Shown here piece after piece: positions 23,301-35,455 of a stretch of DNA of 64,000 nt. The position numbers and the translations under genes were made by a program. Numbering within the stretch: the stretch's first letter is position 1; each line of letters starts with the position of its first letter. The stretch is from assembly GCA_029962745.1 (NCBI GenBank), contig CM057151.1:36715081-36779080 (forward strand). Reading direction: 5' to 3'. The DNA is from Echinometra lucunter. Lineage: Eukaryota; Echinodermata; Echinoidea; Camarodonta; Echinometridae. The notes beneath the pieces are model-generated. The model saw only the letters and a list, made by a program, of their open reading frames with translations. It had not been told where the DNA came from and did no database searches.

Positions 23301-26300
23301 TGATAGGTATCAACATGGAACTACTATGGTACGATATATCTTTAGGTAAGAAGAATTTCACGGTATCGGCAAATACTCTCTGTTTTGATGGATGTGTTTA
23401 TGTGTTTACATCTCGTTGCTTCCGTTGAATACTTCTTCTTAAGTCTCATATGCATTCCTACTATTTTGTGAGCTATATAATGAGCCATGAGGTTATTCTT
23501 TCACATAAGCATAGACATACGTGTGCAATTCCCGGTGGCATCACCCTGTATACAAAGGCGTAACGCATGCTCGTTCTGAGAATTCAAAAAGACCCCTATT
23601 TCGCGCGCTTTCAGGGACAAGTTTTGAAAATTTACCCCCTATTTTGCGGAAAAACAAGGACAATTTCACTTTTTAAAATACCCCTTTTTTACCAATTCAA
23701 GGACAGTTTTTTTAAAAAACATTCCCTATTTGTGCAAAACAAGGACATTTGTCTAGGGACAATTTTAAACTTATAATCTGTCCCATACTTATATTTGTTC
23801 GTAAAATCACTCTCTCACTGCCCGTAGAGATTAAATCTCAAATACCTCCCAATCACCGGTGGCTAGTTCCCTACCAATCGGGGAAAAACAGGGGGAAAAC
23901 ATAAAAATTCACGGCTCAAAACTGTTGGTAGGTTGCTGAAATATACCCTATTTTTTCATTTCGAGGACAGTGTGCTCTGAAAACCCCCTTATTTCTGAAT
24001 TTCGCGGACACCGAATGTTCGCGAACAGGGTGGGGAAAATACCCCTTTTCCTCGAAATTTAGAACGAGCATGCGTACACATTTGCAATGATATGTGACCC
24101 CACCGGGGTGCAATTATCATAATTAGAGGCCTCTCCCGTGATCAGTCCATTACATTATGTAATTTCATAGCAGTAACTATAAAGATATCAGACCTGGGTA
24201 GGCCTTTATTTAAAAGCGCTGTCACGATTTAGCTCGCCGAAGCACAAATATGTCGATTTCAGGGACCGGTACCAGTACGACAGCGCAACGGTATCACATG
24301 GCTAAGAAGGGTTGTACAATACATCGTAAGGGCATCTTCAGAACATCGGCGACTAAATTAGCAACGGCAGGCGACGGTAGAAATTTTTTTAACAGGTTCA
24401 AAATTTTCTCTCGTTGCGGTGCCGGAGCGAGCAACGAGACTACAACGGCAGTACTCCGGTGACCTCATTGTGCACCGTGCTGGTACTGATGTGATACCGG
24501 AGTCCTGCATGCCGATGTACTAACAATATACTTAGCAATATATTATCGAACTCCACCGTATTACTACCGTAGTGCTACCGTTCTGCACTTTGCAGTGGAG
24601 GTGCCGTGGTCGAGCGGTCTAAGACGCTTAACTGGAGACGCGAAAGTCGGGGGTTCGATCCCCGCGGTACGCGGCACTTATGCCCTTGAGCAAGGCATTT
24701 TATCTACATTGCTCTTTTATCGTACATCAAATAAATAAAAATGCTGTGGGCATTATTGATACCAACGTGTGCACGTGTTTTAAAAAAACATATGGGGACA
24801 GACTGCCAGCCCATCATTAGTAGTCACTGTTGTCAGCTCGGCGTCTACGGCAGGAATGATTAGGTTTCAACATGGGCCCATCTATCTACAGATTGGTGAC
24901 ATAGCCGGGGCTTCGGCAACGCTTTGGTATCACATCGGTAGCACATCGGTAGTGCATCGGCAGTATACTCCAGTTTGTATACATTACAGTTGTTGCTATA
25001 TCGCGCAAGCTTTTGGTTGTCAAGGAAACTTTTGTTCAATAAATACGGACGCTTAAAATTGGTAAAGTGGTCTATTAGACAATCATTTTCGTGTGCGGAA
25101 TTCCATGCTTTGACAATGCTTTGAGTATAGTTTGCAGGCAAATACCCTGTCAGTCGAAACACGTTATAGAGGTATGAATATAGGAGACTAAAATGGCTCA
25201 ATGGGAATCGCATACCATATACTAACCATGGACTATAATGACAAAACGCAATTTATTCTCATAAAATGTCACTTAGGGTTTGTGCTTGCAGACTACTTCG
25301 AGTACGTGTCGAGCTCTCATCCAGAAAATCTGTCTAGACGAGTATTACGTAATCTCCCCGTAAATCCTTCTTGAGTCCCTGTGACCTTAAACGAACTATC
25401 AGTCCTGAGGGCGATCTCGAGGTCCTGTCAACAACTGTCAATAACGACACGAGTAACATTTTCGTTCTTCCGATTATGAATCGAGTCCTATTATATCAAG
25501 TTTAAAAAGTTGAATGACGGTAATTTCTCATTATACATACATCGCATATGTAAGAAGAATCACTTACAAGATTGAAAGAACAACCTTAAAAAAAAAACCG
25601 TGAAGAAACGTTTCTCATATTTACCAAGCATTGTAAGGATTTTCTTCTTTGGATGGTACATGCCCCGGAAGACGAGGATATTTGGAAGTTAATACCGGTT
25701 CTTCTAAATGTTCAATTCCGTTTAGCGAGTCAATATTCCCTTTTATCATCATTTGGTAAACCTGTGAAAGGGTAAAAAGGTACGATGTGTAACTAATTTT
25801 AATGAGCTCTTATGCAACACATTATATCCCTTCTTCTATCATGAAAAAAAAAATATAATACTGAAAGATACTCACCTGCACAATGAAGAAAGACAGAGAG
25901 AGATAGTGAAAGAGAAAGGGGTCCTGAAGAAAATCGGCACTGATACTGATGATGAGGCTTCCCTGGGAAATAGGACGGTGTATTTCTACCACAAGCTTTT
26001 ACCTTCCAAATTATTACTTTCTGGATTATAGCATTATTTCCAGGTATAAGCGCTTCTGTAGAAAGAGACCCGCGACATTCTGATCGAGGAGTTAATGCTG
26101 AATTTCTATTCCAGGTAGACAATATCGTTACCTGTAAAAACACCCCCTAAGAAAGGGGAAGGCAGCATAAACTGACCTATACTTCTACCCCCAGCTCCCC
26201 CCCCCCCCCCCCCCCTGCGTGACTTCGATCTCCTGCATTTGAGGCCGGACACCACTTCTTTGGGACTCATGCTACCATGATTTCAAAAACCTACTATAAG

Positions 26301-26919
26301 ACACTAACCTTCAGTTCATCGTCTTCCATGTGAAAGCCCAGACGTGTTGCAATGTCGGTCAATTGGTCTATGGTTGGAGTCACGACCGATGGGCAGCTAT
26401 ATAATTCTAGTATGGAAGTATATGTACAAGTGAAGAACTAACGTTGAATGGTTCTTATTTCATCATAATCCTTATCATCGTCATCATCATGATCGTACTC
26501 ATATTCATCATACATCATCATCATAGTAGAGTTTTACCGACATGTTATGCAAATACGGCCTTTTATTTGGTCCAGAAAGTCATATATGGTGAAAGTGGAG
26601 TTTGATTGGGTGCGTTTGCAGATTCAAATGGTCTTTAAAAACTGATATCTGTATTTGCACTGGAGTGACACAGTGGAACATCATCAGTGACCACGAGGAG
26701 AATCTCAGAAAATTCGTGACCAGTGAAATTTGCACACTCATGTGAAACACTTTGTTCACACTCAGCAGTAGCAAATGTGAAACTACATTACTTTTGCTGG
26801 CAAATTTTTATACAAAATAAAGGGTTAAAAACCCGCTTAATCTTGCTGCAAAGAATATATAATAAAAATATTTTACCTTTGCTGCGGACTTGATGTCCAT
26901 CCTTCTTATCGGACGCCAT
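17308..26919 (-). CDS. Amidase A: amidase-signature hydrolase, complete, 12 exons
   Basis: Predicted to hydrolyse a carboxamide to acid plus ammonia; natural substrate unknown. Exons (minus): 26919-26877, 26406-26309, 25761-25625, 23255-23083, 22431-22292, 21783-21583, 20846-20772, 20278-20113, 19717-19658, 18772-18678, 18164-17978, 17504-17308; 1572 nt, 523 aa. All junctions are GT-AG and phases agree with B and C. Catalytic residues: Lys115 (RIAIKDS), cis-Ser190 (TGGSSSGNA) and Ser214 ([11 protein letters not shown]). Spacings of 75 and 24 equal those of the Rhodococcus enantioselective amidase (Lys96/Ser171/Ser195), as does the length. Other family marks are [28 protein letters not shown] and [11 protein letters not shown]. 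It is closer to these bacterial-type amidases than to FAAH. No signal peptide or membrane segment is seen, so cytosolic action is likely. The stop codon overlaps an AATAAA (17306-17311). Confidence 0.92.
19489..19641. mobile_element. Short TIR element beside exon 9 of amidase A
   Basis: A 153-bp element with ends cagtggcgtctc / cgtcgccactg. The right flank catatcgt resembles the left flank catatcattgt with a 3-base difference, a possible damaged target duplication. It carries a poly-C/poly-A tract. Its edge lies 16 bases from the exon 9 donor at 19658. Confidence 0.65.
20430..20573. repeat. Imperfect trinucleotide microsatellite in amidase A intron 7
   Basis: Runs of ATT, CTT and TAG triplets (tattatta..., cttcttctt, tagtagtag). 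It lies between exon 7 and exon 8 of amidase A. Confidence 0.7.
21040..21215. mobile_element. pogo/Tigger-like MITE in amidase A intron 6
   Basis: A 176-bp element, inverted ends cagtggaaactcaatataa / ttatactgagtttccactg, flanked by TA on both sides (21038-21039 and 21216-21217). TA target and CAGTGGAA.CTC ends are typical of Tc1/mariner pogo/Tigger MITEs. No coding frame. Confidence 0.85.
23540..24085. repeat. Foldback-related repeat in amidase A intron 3
   Basis: Inverted ends 'gcatgctcgttct' and 'agaacgagcatgc' enclose blocks of 'cccctatttcgcg', 'caaggacaattt' and their complements. The block style is that of the repeats at 1-372 and 63236-63613, but the sequence is diverged. Confidence 0.65.
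24600..24745 (+). repeat. tRNA-derived SINE in amidase A intron 3
   Basis: The head has a tRNA-like box A (tggtcgagcgg, 24607-24617) and box B (gggttcgatcc, 24651-24661), and acceptor halves gtgccg / cggcac. It is followed by the SINE-style body 'tgcccttgagcaaggcattt' and an AT-rich end. The anticodon arm does not pair, so it is not a working tRNA. Confidence 0.8.
26460..26525. repeat. CAT/ATC microsatellite in amidase A intron 1
   Basis: Imperfect runs of 'catcatcat' and 'tcatcatca'. No gene. Confidence 0.6.
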
Positions 26920-27073
26920 CTCAGTTTTGGAAGGAACAAGCACTCTTTCTGCAACAGATATATTGTATACATCGGTTAACTTTAGAGGAATATTTGGGAG
27001 GAAAGATTAGTATCTGATTTATTTTCCGTTTCAATATATTCAGGAATATATGTGCAAAGTATAAAGGAATTGA

Positions 27074-27112
<39 letters not shown>

Positions 27113-28073
27113 ACCCATCATGCAATAATAGTGATAATTGTAGAAAACGGAAGAAAAATAATACAGAAAAATGTCGACCTTTAACTTTGAACGGAGGGAC
27201 ATGCTGAAGAAGGAATGTCAAGAGCATGCCCTTGAAACTCCGTTGCAACTTTATTTACCAAGGGGTCGTTCACTTTAAACTTTTTTTAAAAGTGTAATAC
27301 GACATGATTATTTGGAAAGAGGAGGAGTCTGTGATTGCCGTTCGCCTTTGCATCTCAAGAAAGCAAATCCTTAATTGATTTCATCGGGAAAACTAAAATA
27401 TGCTTTAATTTGTGATTTGTATACGGTATCATCATCTGTTTTCACTTTGTGCGGGAAAATTTAGTTCTTGAATTCAAGATTTGATTGCCCACTATAAACA
27501 CAGTAAGGCATTTAAAAAAAAATAAACAAATGTTATACCCAATGAAGTATGAATTCCTGCGGAGAAATTGTGCTTAAAAGCTTTCATCGGTCATGTCGGT
27601 ACATATGCCAAATAAAGTCTGGGTATATCCTCATAATATTAAATTACGGAAGCAAATATGTGACACATCCTTTAAAAGTCCCACAGCTGCACAGTACTAT
27701 AGACTTGAATCACCTTCTGTTCGAATCAGGTGAATGAGTTCTTTTTATCTATCACACAAGGATACCTTTAGAGATAGTTTGTGCAGGGTGAAGGGTGCAA
27801 GAGAACCCTGAATTACGGATTATAGATACAGATAGATAGATACACGTAGATACACGTGTCGAGATGTGTACATAACGGCGTGGTTATCAAAGAAAATAAA
27901 GAAAGGCCATGGAAAGCCCTGGCAGTCTATACACAGGCAGTCTTCAATACAATAAACCCCGACTATAATCTCGTACAACCAGTCACCGTCGCACGTATAA
28001 AGGGCAACCCTCGTCAGGAGTCGATCAGATTGACCTCAGATATATCCTGTAAAGAACAGACAAAACAACAAAG
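26920..28073. promoter_or_regulatory. Shared intergenic space of divergent amidases A and B
   Basis: There are 1154 bases between the two start codons. It should hold both 5' UTRs and both promoters. It contains a (CA)n tract at about 27077-27108 and AT-rich DNA. No convincing TATA box or initiator could be assigned on either strand. A bidirectional promoter is inferred from layout only. Confidence 0.45.
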
Positions 28074-31000
28074 ATGGCAGGACAGACGGCAGCTCAAGCG
28101 AAGGAAACAAAGGGTAAGCTGTATAATATTACCTGCAGAAGGCCTACTTTACATACTTTTACTTACCTATAAATGATGAAAGCATGGGTGTATTTCACCA
28201 ACATGCAAAACGGTTCTTGAACACTCAGTTACAAGCTTAACACTGTGAATCTAGGTGATATCGTTTTGTCCAAAATAGCAATGTATGTATCCCAGGCAGG
28301 GAAATATTACTGTATTATGTTTGCGACTGAAAACCAGGCATTGCTCGCACACACTTGAACACACTGTTGCACAGCAGCCTCGGTTTTCATATTTCCCTCG
28401 ATCCGTCATGGTTTTGATTTTCATGTTTGGTACACGTGTACTAGTATTCCATTGATCAAAACGGCTGTTGGTGGTAGGCATGTATGATTTTATGTCCGCA
28501 TTGTTGTTTGTGTTGTTCTTCCTGGAATCATTGTTAAGGACGACTGAATAAAGAGCGTTTTTTACTTGAATGTAAACACGGATAGTTTAGGTATCGTGTA
28601 GAAAAAGCAGCTAGAATCATCATTATTCATAAAGAAGGTGGCTTGAGAAGTATACCATTTATATCAATTGAAAACCATAATTATAAGAAATAATGAATAG
28701 AAAACCATGATTAAAAGAAATTATGTATATTAAAGAGCGGTACAGGGTAGGAGAGCAATTATATAATGGTAAAACAACCGCAGAAGTATACTGCGGAGTG
28801 AATGATACTGCCTGTTCTCTCAGCGATAAAATTCTCTTGAACCACACCCCTATTTGATTGTGTGCATGGGCGTCAATCAAGGTGGAATGACTCCCCTGAT
28901 TGTATGTATAGTTTTAAGAAAGAAAGTTGGACCAAGGTCTATGGGTTTTCTATTGTATCAGACTTTAGACCAAGTGTTTATTGAGTTTCAGTGAATTGAG
29001 ATTAATCAACAGTAAATACAGCTTGTTAGTAAGCAAAATTGAAAATCACAAAACATGCAGGCAAATCTAGCCCATTTGAAACAAAATTAGAAGCGGGGCA
29101 AAAAAAAAAAAAGGGGCTAAAGGGACAGGGGAAGGGTTAAGAAAAGACAAAGGAAACAAGGGAGGGGGAGAGAGAAAACAAAGGAAGGTCTGATAAGATA
29201 GATAAAGGCAATCGGTGAGATCATAATAACGGTCAGATAACTGAGACAGAGAAGGTTGGTATTGCAGTAGGTAAGACTATTTGTATTTGTGCTCCAAGAC
29301 ATCATCAACGGATCCTTACTAATGATGTCTGCAAATTAGCATTTCCGATCCTTTACAACAAATCTCTGTTGTTTGATATATTTGAACAACCACAAATACA
29401 TAATATGCTTGTTTCTCTTTGCACTGAGGCATATCTATATTTTACAATTCTCACAAAGACAAAGACTGCTGTATCTATTTAGTATGATAAAATATCAGTA
29501 GTGTGTCAAGAGAATAACTCCGATTTTTCTCTTATTATAATGTAAACTAAAAGACTTGCAATTATGCATGTATTTCATAGTTTTACAATACAAATACAGC
29601 TGCCACATTTATTTAATATTACTCGGAACGAAGATCATATTTTCTCTGCATGCCCTTTCGTTTTACCAGTACACGTATATTTTTCCCTTTGTGATAAATA
29701 TAATAAATCGTGGTTTCTTTGTCATACGCTTACGTGCATATAATATGAACCAGGTTGTTTGTTAACCTTGTGATACGATGATCGCTTTCCACGAGAATCG
29801 GTGACCTTACGGAAATTCAAAAGGTGGAAGTTATAATGAGTCGCCTATGCATCATTGCTCTCGGCAAATATCATCTTTCATCCGCCCTTCTATACCAGTA
29901 GATTTACTTTCCTCTGAATATTGCATTGTGATAATAAGAATAGGCAATTTATAAGCACACAGCGTAGAGATATACATATATACGTTCATGGTTCAACCCA
30001 CTCAGTAGAGGTTTCAACCTAAGTTATACGGGGGGGGGGGGGGGCACGACTTGTAAACAGTGCGGACTGTCTAAACTGTATTCTCACCAAGACTGCTTAT
30101 CGTCTACATTTTTTAAAATAAAAACCCCAAACAAACATACAAATAAACATATCAAATATGGTGCAAGCACACAATTAATGAAATCGACCATTATGCGACC
30201 TTGTTTTACCACCAAGACATTTTTGTTTCCCCCAAACGTCCAAAACAGAGCAGTTTTCCAGCTCCAGCTCCATGATAATATAAATGAATTGATTGAAAGG
30301 TTTTGTCGAAAATTCCATTATAACGACTTAAAACTGAATTGTCATAGAAGAGTAGTACCTGTTGGTGCAAACTGAAAGGAATATAAAAAGTCCCAACAAG
30401 AACAAACTCATACGGTAATTCTGAAACTCAAGTGTTTTCCCTGAAACTTCCCAAACAGAGTTGTTTTCCTGCCCCATGGTAAGATGCCCGACCTTTGCTC
30501 AACTCGCCGACATTGCCCGTGATATGGGTCTACACTTGGAGGACGACGAACTCAAGGTGGGTTGTCCTATGAATATGTACTAAGGCAATTCCAGCATGGT
30601 CACAACTCACTAGGATGAAGGGCATATGCGGCGATATAGGCCTACCGTTTTTAAACATCTTATAGGCCTAGAGTGTATTTTGATGGCTAAATAAGGCTTC
30701 TTTTACGGCAAGAAGGGGTTATTTTGGGCTCGCTTGCTTCACTCGCCCCCAAATGAAAAAAGAAGTATGTGGGTATGTGCAGGCGAGCGGGGGGGGGGGG
30801 GGGGGGTGTATACTCGAGTGTGGGTAACAAATTTAGGCAAAATATTTCGATCATCCTCCCCTCCACTCCTCGAAACAGATTTTCGTCGGTGGCCTTCGGT
30901 GTTTCCGCCCCCCCCCCCCCCCCACACACTCGTTACATGAAATCTTCACCACGGATGAGGGGTAGGCTGGTTGGACAATTTTCCCGCAACATTTTATTTT

Positions 31001-31139
31001 TCAAATTTCCATTTTATTGACTGTAATCCAAACATAAACGTTCATTGCCAAGTCTTAGTTCATCACTCTATTTTCTTGGAATTGAATATCGGGATTCCCG
31101 CGTGTGCTAGAACCTTTTTTTTGGGGGGGGGGGGGGGTG

Positions 31140-31197
<58 letters not shown>

Positions 31198-34100
31198 GAG
31201 AAGTGGATCCTTTTTTTCACGGAAATTTGATTTAAAGTACCTTTCACAAACATGACAAAATACCAGGAGGGGGAAGAGGGATGATGTGTGCTGAAATTTC
31301 TCCCACAATATTTTGATGCTATACCGTATAGCCCCAACGTCCCCCCTCCATATATGATAAAGCGGACATCCCGCGACTCCCGTTATGTAATATTGTTGAC
31401 TTTGCCTGTGTACAATAGTCAGTTCAAATTTTTTCAAATCAGTTTTTATGCCTCACCCCACCGTAGGTGGTGCCGGAGGCATTATGTTTTCGGGTCGTCC
31501 GTCCGTCCCGTTTTCGTTCTCGCGATAACTTAAGAACCGTTTGACCGATCAACTTCAAACTTGGCTCGTGTATGCATATGGGAGGGACAGTGATCTGATT
31601 AGATTTGGGGTCTCAAGGTGAAAGGTCAAAGGTCATAGAGGTCATTTTGTAATGGCTCGTTCTTGTGATAACTCAGTAACCATTTGATGGATCAACTTCA
31701 AACTTGGCTCATGTATGCATTTGGGAGGGACAATGATCTGATTACATTTTGGGGTCTCAAGGTCAAAGGTCTAAGGTCCTTATAGGTCATTATATACATG
31801 AAACTTCTTGTTCTTGCGATAAATCAACAATTCTGTGACGGTTCTACTTCAAACTTGGCTCATGTATGCATATGGTCTTATTAGATTTGGGGGTCACAAG
31901 GTCAGATGTCAAGGTCAAAGATGTCATTGTATAAATGAAAATAAATCAACATGAAGTGCCATATAATTCTGATCTGGTAATGGCGGAGGCATAAAGTTCG
32001 ACCGCGCGTGGTCGAGGATTCATCTAGTTTAAATTAAAGTTGCTCTTTTGATAGTTTATATAATCGACAGGGATGACACGTTCATGATGACAAAAATGAT
32101 AATTCGGTTATGGTACCTACATAATGAGGTTATGTTCCCATATTGTCAGAATTATCACGCAGCAATAAAGGGAAACATCGAAGGCATCAACAGCACGGAA
32201 AATATCCTGGAGCCGAGGTTGCCAACAAGGTATCCCAGACTTCCAGGTTACAGACCAGAACAACAGGACAACCCTTACAATGCATGGTAAAAAGTGCAAT
32301 ATTGAGCCTAACTTTGTTATACGTGTAACCCCTTCCATATTTCAGGAGCCTTTGGGTCAAAATTTTTGAAAGGGGAGAGAAATACTATTGGGAGGCACTC
32401 TGTATTTTTATACCTAAAAGTTTAGGCCATAAAAGCCATTGCGGATTTAAGGGACCGGGCCGAAAAAGCAGTCTAATAAGGAAATATTAAAGAATTCATT
32501 AATTCCATAAATACATGTACACTCCGGATAAAAATGCAACCTAACCATGCTAACAGATGTTTGAAAACCTTCCAGCGCTCCTTGAAGGGTTTACTAAAGC
32601 TTTTAAAAAGTGAAGGGGGAAAAACAACTTTAAGGCCTATTTTTAATAAATAAACTTTGCTAGCATTACAAATGTCATAAAACGTCAAGTTCACAACTCT
32701 TTCTGCTTACTTTCCTAATGAATATAAAGAACAAAATTTATATCGCTATCTATTATACCCCACTGATTTTAGTGCCCCGCCGCCTAGAAAGCAATGGCTA
32801 CAACTGCCGTATCTTCTAGCTTTCCGCGCGGCCATTGTTTAATGAGCTCATCATGTCACCCGATTATATCACTTGCATCGTACCTATGCTGAACCCAATT
32901 CTATTTTCACTAGTTCTCTGTTTTGTCAGGTATTGGAGGTGTGAGATAAAAGGTGCCAGCAGTGGTATATTGGCGGGAAAACGAGTAGCTATCAAGGATA
33001 ATGTAGCCGTAGCAGGTGTTCCTCTGATGAACGGATGCCACGCCCTGGAAGGATTCACCCCAGACTTTGACGCAACGGTCGTTACAAGAATATTGGACGC
33101 AGGTGAGAGAATGAAAAGATTTCTTATAAATTATGATTCACTTTCGAACTTCCGCGATAGAAATAGTGTTCTGATCGAACTACTTGTATGCAGCTCTTAG
33201 TGAGATTTTGTGATATGGTCACCAGTGACCAGTCAGATGTAAAAATGTTTGGATTCTTTTCTTACCCGCGATATTTCTTGTAAAATCTAAGTTCTGTCTC
33301 AATACTTTGAAGTATCTCCTAAAATCGGGACAGTAATATCGACGGTCCTTCTCTTAGGCAGATTCCGAAATCGTTGAAACAATTTTTTGTGGGTCTACAA
33401 CATAATTTTCAAAGTAAATGTTTTTGTTTAAGTGCTATATAGATTTATCAACAAATATTAGCAACTTATTAAGTTTTACAAGCTGCATTGTTTATTTGGA
33501 TAGTTACTATAGCATTAATATATCATATTTAGGAGCCACAATCGTGGGTAAAACTGTTTGTGAGAATCTCTGCTTCTCTGGAAGTAGCTCCACGGCGGCA
33601 AAAGGACCAGTCAAGAATCCTCATGACCCAACCCGTAGTACAGCAGGATCAAGTTCTGGAAGTGCTGTCGTGGTAAGTGTCATCACGATCATAGGCAAAT
33701 AAAGCCATTACAAACGAGGAACATAATGTAGATTCATGTTCCTGATATAGGTCCTGAAATGTGACATGATACCACAAATTGTAAGTTCCATTCAATGAAT
33801 CTAAGCATTCCGTCGAAGTTTTCTATTAAAATTGTAGGCCGTCAGTCGCACAACTTTTCTCTCACTACATGATCGTGCCCAAAGAGAGAGACGCAACCTC
33901 GAATTTTCAATTTTGCTCTGAGCTGGTTCTGGACCCCAGTCGTCGGAATGTTTTCTGTGTAAATGTTTGTAATATTCTAAATATTCAAATCTAAAGCTTT
34001 TGTCAATTAAGTGAAAAAAAAAATCGCAGTTCGATCTTGTAGTGCTGACGTGACCGAAAGAGTACAATAGCAATATTAGCTTACCATCTTCGCAACTGTA

Positions 34101-35414
34101 TAAGTTGTTTGGCCCGTAACAGGTGCAAACTGGGGAGGCGGACATGGCTATCGGTGGCGATCAGGGAGGGTCTATCCGTCTTCCTGCCGCCTGGACCGGC
34201 ATTGTAGGACTCAAGCCCACCTATGGTCTAGTACCCTACACGGGTGCCATGGGCATTGAAGGGACCATGGACAATCTGGGCCCGATGACCAGGACCGTGC
34301 ATGACTGCGCACTGTTTCTTGAAGTGAGTACAGTGCATAGTATATCGTCACAAACATATGGGTTTTGAGGGATAATGTGTACCTGTACCATTGCTAGCAA
34401 CTTTTGTAATTATACAATTTTATGTACTTGGATTTGGCGAAACAAATAACTGATAATAATTTAATGATGATGATAATGATAACAATAATAATAATCATAA
34501 TCATAATCATAATAATAGTAATGATGATGATAATAATAATAATAATAATAATAATGTCAGTCACTGCAGGAATCTCTGAATCCTTGGGGTTTTAAGAGTA
34601 AATGAAAAAAATCCTCCCATATACATCCAGAGATGGAGAGTGTCTTTGGTGTAAAAGAAATACATATCATGATTGTGATGTTCCGGAAGTGTTCCTACTT
34701 ACGGAGGATGGAAGTTTCTCTGTAACTTAACTATGCCCATGTGACTGGCTAAAAAGCTTGATTATGAGAGGCAATTCCTCGTTAGATTTCCAGCAAGTTT
34801 TCTTGCTGGAGTGTGTAGTTTGGTGGTCCAGTCATCCATTTTGTTCTGTATGATAAATGCATTTCTGAACCAATCTAAGACATTAAGGTATTGATGATTC
34901 TGGAGCAGTAAATAATCACATTAATACATGTAAAATGTTCATTGTAGGCAATTGCAGGTTATGATGGAGGTATGGATTCAAGACAACATCCTCACATTAC
35001 CGTGCCTAAGTACACTAAGGAGGTAAGTATCATAAACAGATAAGACTAATACAGAAAGGGTCACGGGGGCGGGGGAGGACACCCCTCTCATTCTTTTTTT
35101 TGTTTTTGTTTTTGTTTTGTTTGGTGTGCCATTTTTGAGTCAGTTTTGACACCTCCAGTTTGTATTTGTTGTGGTCCAGTAGATAAGTCTCCGGACTTTG
35201 AACCACAAGGTACGGGGTTCGAATCCCTGCCGCAAGACACTACATTTGCCACATTCGACCCAGGTGAGGTACCTGGCAGGAATTAATTCCTTGAAATGCT
35301 TGTGCGCTATAAAAGGCTGCCGGGCTAGAGCCAGGGTAATAATATTCAAAGTCCTTTGGAAGCGCATGACGTTAGATCATAATGTGATATGCGCTATACA
35401 AGAACGGAATATTA

Positions 35415-35455
<41 letters not shown>

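Noticed and set aside
24600..24680. Possible functional tRNA gene (Leu/Ser-like)
   Set aside because: Box A, box B and an acceptor stem are present, but the anticodon arm does not pair and the sequence continues into a typical SINE body.
24990..25213. Minus-strand frame with [20 protein letters not shown], vaguely like a linker in retrotransposon proteins
   Set aside because: The match is short and generic, and no reverse transcriptase motifs are nearby. I could not support a retrotransposon call.
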